DNA from: Corythoichthys intestinalis
Taxonomy: Eukaryota; Chordata; Actinopteri; Syngnathiformes; Syngnathidae
Length of the DNA: 64,000 bases
Reading direction: 5' to 3'
NCBI RefSeq assembly: GCF_030265065.1
Contig: NC_080406.1
Span: 751,501 to 815,500 of the forward strand
Part shown: one piece after another, positions 46,306-58,411 of the stretch
Numbering within the stretch: the first letter of the stretch is position 1
Layout of the letters: every line of letters starts with the position of its first letter
Notes under the pieces: model-generated
Database searches by the model: none
What the model was told of the DNA's origin: nothing
The model's input: the letters and a program-made list of their open reading frames with translations, nothing else
Translations under genes and position numbers: made by a program

Positions 46306-47918
46306 CAGTGCTGGTCACAAGTATTGGCACCCCTGCAATTCTGTCGGATGTCCGACGGATAGTACGGGTTGACACTGTTGTACCCTCGGACTGCGGGACA
46401 GCTTGAACTCGTTGGGATGTTCGTCGAGGTTCTTTATCCACCATCTGCAAAATCTTTCGTTGAAATCTCTCGTCAATTTTTCTTTTCCGTCCACATCTAG
46501 GGAGGTTAGCCACGTGGGCCGTGTGCTTCACACTTATTGATAATACTGCCAACTAGAGCTGGGAATCTTTGGGCACCTAACGATTCGATTACGATTCAGA
46601 GGCTCCGATTCGATTATAAAACGATTATTGATGCACCCCCGCCTTTTTTTTTTTGTTTTGTTTTGTACATTAGTTCCAAAATTGTTCAAAAGTCCTCTCA
46701 GGCTAAACCAAACTACTATTTCAGTATCAATTTAGCATATAACAGTAAACAAATGTACAAATATAAAGGTAAATAAAATACTCCATCCCCCATTCTGTAT
46801 CAGCAGATTTAAACTACATTCTATTAATTTAATGTTGTGAATCAACTGTTACAGTTGTTAAAATTGCTCCCGTTATTCCATAATTTCCCTTCTGTCTACT
46901 TTTGTCAAAGTTTTGAAACTATTTCATCATTTAAAGATAGATTCAAGACAAGATTCTGCCGATTTAGGAGTAGTTTAGCTAAAAAGTTCATTAGGTTCAC
47001 GACAACAGAGCCTTCTTGAAAAGTCTACTGCTTTAAGATGGCAGATGTTTACTTACACCGGAAAGTCTGTCATTTCGCATCTCGGTTCAATAATATTTGT
47101 TCTAACACCGCCTTCATCTGTCATTTTGCATCTAGTTCTACATATATATGATATCTACTGTAGCCGTATGTTTGTAGCAACTAGCAACTGGGTGTTGTTT
47201 GTAGCAGCTGTCGGCCGCAGTCAGGTATGACTGTTTTTTTTATCTAGCGGCATGAGTTGAACATGATATTTACTCTCGGTCCGTTCCTCATTGCGTCCCA
47301 AAGACCGAGCTGACGGTGTTTTACTTCCGTCAATAATTGAAATTTGGATGTTTGTGAATCGTTCTCGAATCTTCCACACCCGAATCGTGAATAATCTAAG
47401 AATCGGAAATTTCGCACGCCTCTACTGCCAACGGTAGACACATGAACATTCAGGTCTTTGGAGATGGACTTGCAGCCTTGAGATTGCCCACGCTTCCTCA
47501 CAATTTTGCTTCTTAAGTCCTCAGACAGTTCTTTGGTCTTCTTTCTTTTTTTCCCATGCTCAATGTGGTACACACAAGGACACAGGACAGAGGTTGAGTC
47601 AACTTTAATCCATTTTAACTGGCTGCATGTGTGATTTAGTTATTGTCACCACCTGTTATGTGCCACAGGTAAGTAACCAGTGCTGGTAATTAATTAATTT
47701 TTCAAAGGGTGCCAATACTTTTGTCCGGCCCATTTTTGGAGTTTTTTTGTAAAATCATTATTTCATTTTTTCCCCCTTTCTCTTTTGTGTTTTTTCATTG
47801 CAAGCAAAATAAATGAAGATATTACTACCAAAGCATTTGTAATTGGAATCACTTTCTGAGAGAAATTCAGCATGATCCGATAGAATTGCAGGGGTGCCAA
47901 AACTTTTGGCCAGCATTG
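46306..47918 (-). mobile_element. Tc1/mariner element (family 'TGGCCAGCACTG'), internally deleted, split by a hAT
   Basis: TA-flanked termini CAGTGCTGGTCACAAGTATT (46306) and TTTTGGCCAGCATTG (47918) are both present. Only the transposase N-terminal half remains on the - strand: a start near 47560 with KTKELSEDLRSKIVRKRGQS, KSISKDLNVHVSTV, then after the insertion RKRKIDERFQRKILQMVDKE and RRTSQRVQAVPQSEGTTVST. The catalytic half is deleted next to the left terminus. A hAT sits at 46554-47424. Confidence 0.85.
46554..47424. mobile_element. hAT-type element inside the Tc1 copy
   Basis: Perfect 8-bp duplications CTGCCAAC (46546-46553 and 47425-47432) flank TAGAGCTGGGAATCTTTGGG and, inverted, TAGAGGCGTGCGAAATTTCC. 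CGATTCGATTACGATTC-like subterminal motifs are present at both ends. 871 bp, no recognisable transposase. Confidence 0.88.
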
Positions 47919-47920
47919 TA

Positions 47921-48127
47921 CAAACAAATAATTAAAGGGTGTCAGTTACCGGGCTGTTCGGCTCTACCTTTTTTTTTTTTTCAAGGAGTAACAAATCCTA
48001 ACAGGAAGCTAATGTTAACTTCTGAAAAAGTCAAAGTCTACTGTGTCTGAAAGGGTTCCGTTCTGATTATTGACATGAGTTCAAGGACAGCGAGTGAGGA
48101 CAGGAGGCCCGAGTGCTTCTGCTCATC
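47921..48127. other. short intergenic segment 3' of wap65
   Basis: No gene or repeat is recognised. It probably contains the wap65 cleavage site and transcription-termination region. Confidence 0.3.
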
Positions 48128-48133
48128 TTTATT
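48128..48133 (-). terminator. wap65 poly(A) signal
   Basis: TTTATT on the + strand (AATAAA on the - strand) lies 38 bp beyond the wap65 stop codon, giving a compact 3'UTR. Confidence 0.7.
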
Positions 48134-48170
48134 GACATGTAGAAAATGACACTCTCCTTCAACGAGTCCT

Positions 48171-51100
48171 TCAGTGGTCGCAGCCAAAGAGGTCCATGGA
48201 GACCCGGTGCTGCTCGGGGATGTTCTTGCCGGCCACGAAAAGCAGCAGGCTGTCAAAGTGGTAGAAGTGGTTCCCCACCACCACCCGCACTCCGTGAGGG
48301 TCGCACATGGCGGCGTCCACTTTTTTGATCAAAGACAAGGGACGCTCGTTGGTGGCCGTGTGAGAAGATCCCTTCAGCTCCACGTCGTAGATGTGATCGC
48401 CTGAAAATTCAATGAAATGATTGAAAAATACTGAATTATGAACTCTTTAACAGAAAGAAATAGTCACAAAATAAAGTAGAAAAGTAATCAAATACAAAAA
48501 TCTGTGGAAAAGCCCAGCAAAATGCATCTTAGAAATTGTTATTGCATTGGAAAGTCCTATGATTTGTAGTGCTTTGGTAGCCTCACTGGCTACTGACCAA
48601 CTTGGAACCTACAGGAAACAATAAGTTTGCAATTCATTTATCTGATTTGTCAGCCTTGGGAGAAAAAAAATATGAATCGGGTGCAGAGGATCGATGCGTA
48701 TCCATCCCTAGAATTTTATTCCGATCCGCCCACAATTAACTGCCATTTTAGTTAGCGTCTTCATTAAGAAAAACTACGAGAACGCAGCAAGCGACCTATT
48801 CAAAATAAAGGACTACGTGAACATTGGATCCTTGTCGCCGGGCAGATCTGATGTAGCCGGACGAACGCAGGGTTAACGTTGCACTTCATCAGAAAAAGTC
48901 ATCGAGTCCGACGCGATAACGGCTCACCTTTGATGATGTGAGCGATGTGGTCGTCTTGGCAGACAAAAGCGGCGTCGATGGGACCCTCCAGACCCATGAC
49001 CTCCTTCACGCTTTTGGGATAACCGTCCAAGAGCGTGTGCGGCTCGCTGACCTTGTACAGATACAGATGGTCGTCCTGCGTAGAGAAGACGGCCGCGTCG
49101 AGGTCAACGCAGCGCAAAACCGGACCGGAAATCAGAGCGGGAAGCGACTCCCACCTTCATCATGTACAGGTGGTCCTCGTAGGAGAAGACGGCGTCCACC
49201 TCGCTGTGAAGTTCCTTGAAGGAGTTCTCGATGGCGTCGGCCTTCACCGTGTCGTTGTTGCCGTCACGGAACAGGAAGTGGTGACCTGAGGGGCAGAGAA
49301 GGTCAGCCGGTGATTCTAGCAACGCCACTGGGCGAGATAGAAGAGTGAAATATAGTAGTTTCCTGACCAAAACAGCAGTTTCTGTTGGGGTACATTGAAT
49401 TTTAGACGTTTTCAGTATGAGACTAACGATGGACTTTTTTGGTCGCCGTCCTATAACTGTGATAAGGCTGCAGAAAAGACAGCATACCTCTGAAGGCGTA
49501 CAAGTTGCCGGCGTCGTCGGAGGTGATGGCGTCCAGGTGAACGTGGCTGCATCTCTCTCGCTCCACGATGTCGGTGTCCTCGCCTGCGACGTACGTAGCG
49601 CGGCTTTTGGCTATTGGTCGACCGCGGCCGAGCGGCGGAAAACTTACTGTAGTTGGAGCACCTCATGAAGAAGTCGCGGGCCTCCTTGGGGTAGCGGCCG
49701 TGGACCTCGCCGTCCTTGGCGTCGAACTTGGAGAACTGGTGTCCGTGGAAGCAGTAGTAGTGCTCCATGTAGCGGAAGGCCGAGGTGCAGTTGGGCATGG
49801 TCTTGAACTCCCTGTGTTCCACCTTCTTGTTGCCCACGTGGTAGTGGTAGATTTCGTGTTCTGCGGTCGGAGTTGCGTCAGCCCGGCTCGGCTCGCGGCC
49901 GACCGCCTTTCCGGACGAGCGACTCGCTCACCCTTGAAGAAGATGACCTCGTTCTCTTCGCAGTCCGGAGCGGGACACACCACCGCGGCGTCCAGGTGGT
50001 CCGGGATGCCCGGGAAGACTTCGGAAATGGCCTTGGGGAAGCCGTCCTCTAACTTGTGCTTGTAGTAGGCGTACACTTTGTCGTCCTGGAGAGGAGAGAA
50101 AGACCAGTTTTGGACGCTCGCTCCATTTTGGCTCAAATTTAGGGGTGGGAACATCTGGGTAGCTCACAATACAATTAGCGATTCGAGGCTTGCGATAACG
50201 ATCGATACATGGGTCATGAAGGGAATAGTATCTTTTCTCCTATTTACCGTTCAACTGTTTGTATTACTCTAACATACCCCATATAAAATAAATAGCATTT
50301 ATATCATAGTTTAAGGGAAACAAGCAGAATATATTTAATATTATGAACAGTTGCACTTGGAATGATAAGAACTTGCAGCACCAAGACTACGTGCAGATAA
50401 GGACGCCTTCTGAACACGGAAGCCCAACGTGTGCGTCATGCAGCTGACTGAGCAAGATTGACGCTGACTACCAGGTGATAGGCAAGACATCTACAAGCCC
50501 ACGTCTGCAACACCAAATCCCACAATCAGCTCTTTAGGACAGTCCACAACAAATGGCGGGACGTCCTGTACTACCAAAACACCCGATAACAAAAACAACT
50601 CTAAGTTTGATAGCTCAGCATGACCTATCAATGACCCAGCAACGGTAACACATGAACTTGACCGCCCAAATCTGTAACAGAAGAAGACCTAAACACACCC
50701 CTCTTCCTGCCCATGGCTTGCTCCGCGAAAGCCTTCAAAAAGACTGAATGCTTAACTAATCGTTGTCATTTTTTCTTGGGAACCTTTTGTTGACTTGCGA
50801 TATGGTGACCCTAAGTCTCCTCCTCGCCTGGGTCTGTCAGAGTTTTGCCTTGTCGTTTGATCGCTGTCGACCTATATAAATGGTCAACTTGTGTTTTGAA
50901 GCCTTCTTCCAGCTTTCAAAATAGAGTCAGTACAAGGGGTTAAGACTAAGGTGAACGCGCGGGTTGTCGGGCTGTTGGAGCTGCGCCAGCGCGGGTCCGG
51001 TGGTTCGGCTGGCGTGATTCTGGCCCTCTGGCTAAAGGGTCAGATTCCTTCAGTCAGGAATGGATGGGGCATCTTGCACTGTCAATAACAGCCATTGAGT

Positions 51101-54100
51101 TAACAGAGAAACCAATCTAGTGGAAGATTTTGGTAGCAATTTGTTGGTTCCTTTTTTATTTTCAAACAGTGACACCTTTTTAAAACAATATATTGATTTA
51201 TCGACAGGCGCATATGGATAACCTTTTGGCATGCAAAGTATCACGATGTTGGTGTGGTGATGGGTGTGCGTTTCAACTATCGGGGGATCACACTCCTTAG
51301 CCTCCCCGGGAAAGTCCACTGGAAAGGAGGGTCCGGTCGATAGTTGAACCTCAGATCGATGAGGAACAATGTGGTTTTCGTCCTGGCCGTGGAACCACGA
51401 ACCAGCTCTTTACACTCGCGAGGGTGCTTGAGGGGGCATGGGAGTTTGCCAATTCAGTCCACATGTGCTTTGTGGATTTGGAGAAGGCATATGACCTTGT
51501 CCCCCAGGGGGACCCTGTGGGGGTACTCCGGGAGTATGGGGTGGATGGCCCTTTGCTAGGGGCCATCCAGTCCCTCTACCACAGGAGTATGAGTCTGGTC
51601 AATAAGTCGGATCTGTTCACTGTGAGGGTTGGACTCCGCCAGGGCTGCCCTTTGTCACCAGTTCTGTTCGTGACTTTCACGGAGAAAATTTCGAGGCGCA
51701 GCCGGGTGGTGGAGGGGGTCGAGTTCGGTGGTGGGAGGATCTCATGTCTGCTTTTTGCAGATGATGTGGTCCTTCTGGCTCCATCGCACAGCGACCTCCA
51801 GCTCTCGCTGGGACAGTTCACAGCCGAGTGTGAAGCGGCACTTCCAAGTCTGAGGCTATGGTTCTCAGCCAGAAAAGTCAGTGGTGAGTTCCTGTCCCAG
51901 GTGGAGGAGTTGAAGTATCTCGAGATCTTGTTCATGAGTGAGGGTAGGTCCGAGCGTGAGTTTGACAAGCAGATTGGGGCAGCGTCCACAGTGTTGTGGG
52001 CGCTTAGCCAGTCTGTCGTGGTGAAGAGGGAGCTGAGCTCTCGATTTACAGGTCAATCTACGTTCCAACCCTCACCTAAGGCCATGAACTTTGGGTAAAG
52101 ACCGAAAAAACAAGATACAAGCGGCTGAAATGAGTTTCCTTCGCAGAGTGGCTGGGCTCAGCCTTCGAGATAGGGTGAGGACCTCGGTCATCCGGGAGGG
52201 ACTCGCAGTAGAGCCGCTGCTCCTCCATGTCGAGAGGAGCCAGTTGAGGTAGTTTGGACATCTGGTTAGGATGCCCCCAGGACGCCTCCCTCGGGAGGTG
52301 TTTCAGGCATGTCCAACTGGGAGGAGACCCCGGGGCAGACCCAGGACACACTGGAGAGATTATATCTCTCGGCTGGTCTGGAAATGCCTTGGGATTCTCC
52401 CAGACGAGCTGGTGGAAGTGGCTGGCGAGAGGGCTGTTTGGACCTCTTTGCCGAGGCTGCTGCCGCCGCGACCCATGTTCGGATAAGCGGGGGACGGCGA
52501 CGACGAGTATCACCATTTAGATATTTTGTCACACCCCTACTTAAACTACATTCATAGAATATTGACAGTTTTTTTATGATAAGAATCTAACATATATAGA
52601 CTTACAATGGCAGTATATCAAGGACTCGCACGTACCAAGAAGAAGTAGATATGGTCGTGGTCCGTGGAGTTCTCGTAGTGCATCCGGAAAGCGGCATCGA
52701 TGTGATCCAGGTGATGATTGTCGTCATCCAGCTCGGGGAAAGAGTCCTTGACCAGCTCCGCCTTGCCGTGGAAACCCTTGAACAGGTAGCGACCTTTGAA
52801 GAAGAAAGGCGTGCCCTCCTCGCTAACCGTCACCGCGTCCATCTCCAGACCCAGACAGCGGTCTGGGACGTCTGCACAAGCAAAAAATTTAAAAAATAAT
52901 TTTAAAAAAATGGCCATTTTGTGTCATAACAATTTAGCGGGCCAGATTTGACATTCTTATTGTGTATTTGTGTGTAAGTCCACTGCCAGCCGCTAGAGGG
53001 CGGCGTTCAAATTTGTTCGTCATTGGAAATGTGAATTTAGAAAAGCAGTGATCAATGATGTCACAAAAATCTAAAATCCAAATAATGTACAAATAATAGT
53101 AAATGGACAAAATGATTTTATAAAATCATAAAAATAATACAGTTCTATAAAAATGAATCCCAAAGGTCTAAAAAAAATAATGCTAAAATAAAATAATACA
53201 AAAAAATTCTATAAAAATCAACGTCACAAAAATTTGGCCAAATAATGTACAAAAAAAACGAAGAAAACGATTTAATAAAATTGTATAAAATAAAATAAAT
53301 AATACAATTCTATAAAAATGTGACAAAAATCTGAAAAAAATAATACTAGAATAACCAATACCAAAAAAAACTATAAAGATCAATGGTCACAAAAATTGAC
53401 CAAATAATGTACAAATAAATGAAGAAAATTATTTAATAAAATCATAGAGAAGTAAAATAATACAGTTCCATAAAAAAAATGAATCACTAAGGTCTGGAAA
53501 AAAATAAAAATAACAAATACAAAAAAAATCTATAAAAATCTGGCCAAATAATGTATAATTAATGATGAAAGTAATGTAATAACATATAAAATACATTTCT
53601 ATAAAAATTTTACAAAAATCTGAAAAAATAATACTAAAATAAAATAACCGATACAAAAAAAATCTATAAAAATCAATGGTCACAAAAATCTGACCAAATA
53701 ATGTACAAATAAATGAAGAAAATGATTTAATAAAATCATGTAGAAATAAAATGCAGTTCCATAAAAATGAATCACAAAGGTCCGGAAAAAAAAAAACTAA
53801 AATAAAGTAACATGCAAAAAAAAAAATCTATAAAAATCAATGTCGCAAAAATCTGGAAAAAATATCAATTTATAAAGAAACAATTCTATTAAAATCAGGC
53901 AGATATGTGCTTCCACAGGCTAAAGGCAGCCCTCTAGTGGCAAACTCCTAACTACAGTATATTTCTGCAATTATTTCATCAGCCCTGGTACAAAAAAATG
54001 AAAAACCGGACACCGAGGACCAATGCCAATAAGTCCCTACTAAATTTCATGATGATCCATCCATGAGCGATGGAGGAATAACTCACACCAACAACATCTC

Positions 54101-55119
54101 AACAAAAAACAAGAGAATAAGTAAATGTGCCTTAAATTGGCCAAGAAGAAGAGTTTTGAGGCAGCGCGTCACTCACCTGAATGGCCGTCATGGCTGTTGG
54201 AGGAAATAAAGATATATTAATCATCGGAAACATACCAAACACTAATCTTACAATATCATCCTTCAAAAGAAATGAGGTCTCGGTTTCTGGCCAACAATGC
54301 TAATACATTGGCTGCCACCAATGTAAAATAGTTCAAGTAGTTCTACAACCTTAACCTATCCAGTGTAAAAAGGAGCAGCAGCAATATTTTTGCTCAAATG
54401 TTGACTTGTGAGTGGTTTCGAAAATTGCTGTATATAAAGTCAGCATGACATCATTAACCCCAAAAAAAGTATTTCCATTACTATCAAATCGAATTCTGTG
54501 TTTTCTGTTGCCATTTTTAATTGTCTTGCATGCATTACTCACGCACGGTCAGCAGGAGGAGCCAAATGGCTCACTATTGAGTGGCAATAGGGACCTCTTG
54601 AGGCCAATTGTTGGAACTACTGTGGCATATGGAATCCCATCAATGTAGCCAGTCTGCGCAAATCTGGCGTCATCTGCTGGCCATAATTTATAATGCAAGA
54701 GAAGGTCTATCATAATAATGATGATCTGCAGAATCTTGTAATGTTTTATACATAACTTTTTCTATATTGTCATATCGTACAGATTCCGATTGAGGGCGCT
54801 CGACTTCCAATCCATTTTGACGCCCTCTCTCGGTCAAAATGGATTGGACATCTAGCACTGTCAAGGGGCGGCCAATGAGTTCAACGGTACATTATTTCTG
54901 CAGCATAAATTCCAAAAAATCATATCACTTCAGTGGAATAAGTCTAATCCAAATCGGATCCAAAGTAAACCGTAAGCTTCCAGGTTCTTGGTGGTAACGC
55001 TACGCCCTTTACAACCGTACATCTCACCGAATGAATAGATCCAGAACCGAAAAGACTTACTGATCGGCCCAGGCCGAGGCCAGGCACAGACACAGGACGG
55101 CGGCGAGCAGGATCTTCAT
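48171..55119 (-). CDS. wap65: Warm-temperature-acclimation 65-kDa protein / hemopexin (Wap65), 9 exons
   Basis: This is a secreted, plasma-type, heme-binding hemopexin homologue. In teleosts, Wap65 is made mainly in liver and responds to warmth, infection or metals. Coding exons on the - strand: 55061-55119, 54177-54193, 52636-52871, 49932-50085, 49648-49860, 49488-49583, 49155-49285, 48928-49075 and 48171-48400. All have AG acceptors and GT donors and join in phase to 1,284 bp (427 residues), a normal Wap65 length. The signal peptide is MKILLAAVLCLCLASAWA. Hemopexin-propeller text includes DRCLGLEMDAV, HIDAAFRMH, PNCTSAFRYMEHYYCFHGHQ, ERERCSHVHLDAI, EVDAVFSYEDHLYM, GPIDAAFVC and KKVDAAMCDPHGV, ending DLFGCDH. 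Two blocks of four repeats are expected for the two beta-propellers. Exon 2 is only 17 bp. The exon 7 donor GTGGGA is weak. Whether this is wap65-1 or wap65-2 cannot be decided here. Confidence 0.95.
50213..51051 (+). mobile_element. isolated LTR of an LTR retroelement (fossil), full length
   Basis: It starts TGAAGGGAATAG and ends CAGATTCCTTCA (TG...CA with short inverted ends) and is flanked by a possible 4-bp GTCA duplication. It matches the copies at 23912-24736 (inverted) and 37869-38467. No internal genes are next to it, so it is a solo LTR, lying in sense opposite to wap65. Family not identified. Confidence 0.6.
51278..52489 (+). pseudogene. Rex3 LINE, 5'-truncated and decayed copy
   Basis: The copy starts inside the reverse transcriptase (GGATCACACTCCTTAGCCTC) and runs to the 3' end (GGATAAGCGGGGGACG), lacking the endonuclease. 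It is readable in pieces: [55 protein letters not shown], then [20 protein letters not shown] in another frame. Several stops and indels show that it is dead. It lies antisense in wap65 intron 3 and preserves the ~23 bp that the long copy at 31604-34706 has lost. Confidence 0.85.
53085..53890. repeat. ~155-bp tandem array in wap65 intron 2
   Basis: Five units start near 53085, 53247, 53411, 53552 and 53703. Each contains AAATAATGTACAAATAAATG (or a variant), CAGTTCTATAAAAATGAATC and TCTATAAAAATCAATG. The units are AT-rich (visibly dominated by A and T) and diverged by indels. Frames on the - strand rich in Phe/Ile are artefacts. Confidence 0.8.
54785..54885. repeat. GACGTC-type fold-back repeat in wap65 intron 1
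   Basis: The left arm GAGGGCGCTCGACTTCCAAT continues to CCATTTTGACG. The right arm CAAAATGGATTGGACATCTA continues to CACTGTCAAGGGGCGGCCAA. Both arms are present with a longer spacer than the copy at 30114. Confidence 0.55.
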
Positions 55120-55450
55120 GACGATCTGTCGAGAGCGAGCGAGACCGGAGGTGCCCGTCGGACGGGTTCCCCGCGCCATTTATAGGCTGCTGGGAGGCGG
55201 GCCGCCCAGAGACTCTTGATGCAGAACGCCGTGTCCCCGAGATGCACTCGCGTGGGCTCACGCAACCAGAACAAATCAATACGAGTAAGCACACACGCTC
55301 CCCCGGATCGCACGCAGCCATTGGCCGCCGGCCAGGGCGCGGTTCACGTGTATTTTCTCGCGACGTGTCCTGAAGTCACTTCGCTCGAGTCGAGGGACCG
55401 ACCCGAGCCGGGTTCAAAACGGATCCCGACGGTTCCAGAAGGTCCACGGT
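55120..55450 (-). promoter_or_regulatory. wap65 promoter with TATA box
   Basis: Read on the - strand, CCTATAAATGG places a TATAAAT box at 55178-55184, about 60 bp upstream of the ATG, so the 5'UTR is about 30 bp. Further upstream, TTCCAGAA at 55433-55440 is a minimal two-unit heat-shock-element match; alone it is weak evidence. A CACGTG-containing string lies near 55345. Confidence 0.65.
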
Positions 55451-55689
55451 GAGAGGTAACTAACCCGGCGTGCTGGCGGGTCACGCACTCGGCGGCCGTT
55501 GTATAACACACGTCCGTACAGTGAACATTAACAGAATGTGTTTTGTGAAGTTGGGACGCTTCCAGAGATGGTCAACATCCAACCAGCGCAAATTTGGATC
55601 GGTATCAAGCAGACGTGGCTACGAAAAAAAGCGCCATCACTCCAATTGCCAGGCAGAATTCGTACAGCAAATTCAGAGTGGAAGGAGCC
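55451..55689. other. unassigned wap65 upstream sequence
   Basis: Nothing recognised. Frames on both strands have no domain. Confidence 0.3.
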
Positions 55690-56010
55690 GAAAGAAATTC
55701 TAAGGACATGACCCGATATCATCAGAAAGTGACCCAAGTCAGGGCCCAAAAACATCATAGTGACTTGAAATCAATATGGAGTGACCCCACAATCAACAAG
55801 AAGTGAACGAATGAACAGGAAATGACCACGGAACGCCCAATATCATCAAAGAGTAACCTAACACAACAGAAAGTAACACAGACATGCCCCAAAATCGTCA
55901 GAAAGTCACCCAGAATTGCCCTAAATTCATCTGAAAGTAATCCAAAGTACAAAAGAAGTGACCCAGGAATGCCCTGAACTCTTCAGGAAGTGACACAGAA
56001 TAAACAAAGT
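55690..56010 (-). repeat. CACTTCCTGTTGATTTTGG array, inverted block
   Basis: Units such as ATCATCAGAAAGTGACCCAA and AATCAACAAGAAGTGAAC are reverse complements of the array unit at 4146. The array resumes at 59392-59455 on the far side of the Tc1 insertion (GAACGGGAAGTGACATGGGA). Confidence 0.7.
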
Positions 56011-56759
56011 GACCTATAGTGCTGGCCATAAGTATTGGCACCCCTGCAATTCGGTCAGATAATGTTCAATTTCTCCCAGAAGATGATGCAATTACAAATG
56101 CTTAGGTAGTAATATCTTCATTTATTTTGCTTGCAATGAAAAAACACAAAAGAGAATGGGCAAAAAATTTAAATCATTATCGTTTTACACAAAACTCCAA
56201 ACATGGGCCGGACAAAAGTATCGGCACCCTTTGAGAAATTGTGATGCTTCTCTATTTGTGTCATTAACAGCACCGGTTACTTACCTGTGGCACGTAACAG
56301 GTGGCGGCAATAACTAAATCACACTTGCAGCCAGTTAAAATGAGTTAAAGTTGACTCAACCTTGTGTGTATCACATTTAAAGAAAGAACTGTCTGGAGAT
56401 TGTGAGGAAGCATGGGAAATCTCAAGGCTACAAATCCATCTCCAAAGACCCGAATGTGTCTACTGTGTGCAGTGTCATTAAGTGTAACGTGTAAAGCCCA
56501 TGGCACTTTGGCTAACCTTCCTAGATGTGGACGGAAAGGAAAAATTGACGAGATTTCAACGAAAGATTGTGAGGATGGTGGATAAAGAACCACAGCGAAT
56601 ATCCAAACAAGTTCAAGCTCTCCTGCAGTCCGAGGGTAAGACAGTCTCAACCCCTACTATCCGTCGGCGTCTGAATGAAAAGGGACTCTACCCAGGAAGA
56701 CCCCACTTCTGACCCAGAGACATAAAAAAGCCAGGCTAGAGTTTACCAAAACTTACTGA

Positions 56760-56966
<207 letters not shown>

Positions 56967-57463
56967 TAGGGTCCAGTTTGAGAAAGCTGGGTCTCCCAGC
57001 AGGACAATGACCCAAAAGCACTAGAAAATGGTTTGAGAGAAAGCACTGGAGACTTCTAAAGTGGCCAGACCTGAATCCCATAGAACACCTGTGGAGAGAT
57101 CTAAAAATGGCACACTTCAAATCTCAGAGACCTGGAGCAGTTGGCCAAAGAAGAATGGTGTAAAATTCCAGCAGAGCATTGTAAGAATCTCATTGATGGA
57201 TACCGGAAGCAGTTGTTCGCAGTTATTATGTCTACAGGTTGTGCTACCAAGTATTAGGCTGAGGGTACCACTACTTTTGTCCGGCCCATTTTTGGAGTTT
57301 TCTGTAAAACGAGAATGATTTCAATGATTTTTTTTTCATTCTCTTTTGTGTTTTTTCATTGCAAATAAAGATGTCCCGATCGATCGGGATGGCGATCGAT
57401 CAGGTCCGATCACGTCATTTTCAAAGTATCGGAATCGGCAAAAAAATACCGGACATGCCTTTA

Positions 57464-57502
<39 letters not shown>

Positions 57503-57505
<3 letters not shown>

Positions 57506-58411
57506 GGCTGTCAAAATTATCGCGTTAACGCGCGGTAATTAATTTTTTTAATTAATCACGTTAAAATATTTGACGCAATTAACGCACATGTCCCGCTCAG
57601 ACAGTATTCTGCCTTTTGGTAAGTTTTACAGCAAGGCTTTTTGTGCTGCAGCACAACAGCGAACTCTTGTGGTCGCTTTGCGACATGGTTTAGTTTTTTT
57701 CTTGCCAGTTCACACGGCTGCACGACGTCTCGGGCTGACGCCTACGTTGTAATCTTGTGCTTATATGATCCTTGGACAAGATTTGTCTGTAAGTATGGTT
57801 GTTGTAAAGAATGTACATATTATGTTAGTAAGCGAAATGTTATATTTTTTGTATGAGACGCTTTTTGTTTATGTTTAGTGAACCTGTATAGCGTGCTAAG
57901 CTAACGTTGTTGCTAATGCAATGCTTGTGTACTTTTTTTTTTTGTAGTTTTACGACGGTCTAAAGAGGACAATGGTTTGAGGCTATTTTATTTATAAATC
58001 AGATGAAAAAGGAAGAAGTCTGATTATTAAGGCGTCGTTCTCTAGCTGTCTAGCTTTGGAAAAAGTAGACGCTTCGGAGTGAGGACAGCATAGACAGATT
58101 TAAATGACAGTAGAGTGAAATGCCCACTACAGTCCTTATGTACCGTATGTTGAATGTACAGTGGGGAGAGCAAGTATTTGATACACTGCCAATGGATTTT
58201 CCCATTGGCAGTGTATCAAATACTTGTTCTCCCCACTGTATATATCCATCTTGTGTCTTATCTTTCCATTCCAACAATGTATTTTACAGAATATATGTAA
58301 TTTACAGAAAAATATGGCATATTTTATGGTGGTTTGAATTGCGATGAATTACGATTAATTAATTTTTAAGCTGTAATTAACTCGATTAAAAGTTTTAATC
58401 GTTTGACAGCC

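Larger units (their letters stand above)
50140..52539. mobile_element. hAT-like element in wap65 intron 3, carrying an LTR and a Rex3 fragment
   Basis: The left end TAGGGGTGGGAACATCTGGG and the right end TGTCACACCCCTA are flanked by CTCAAATT and CTTAAACT (6 of 8 bases match, consistent with an old 8-bp duplication). Remnants of the host element occur at 50140-50212, around 51052-51277 (TATTGATTTATCGACAGG) and at 52490-52539. It makes up most of the 2.55-kb intron. Confidence 0.6.

Noticed and set aside
47045-47230. Small + strand frame resembling a membrane segment
   Set aside because: Lies entirely inside the hAT element 46554-47424.
53183-53683. Phe/Ile-rich frames on the - strand suggesting membrane proteins
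   Set aside because: They are translations of the AT-rich tandem array in wap65 intron 2.
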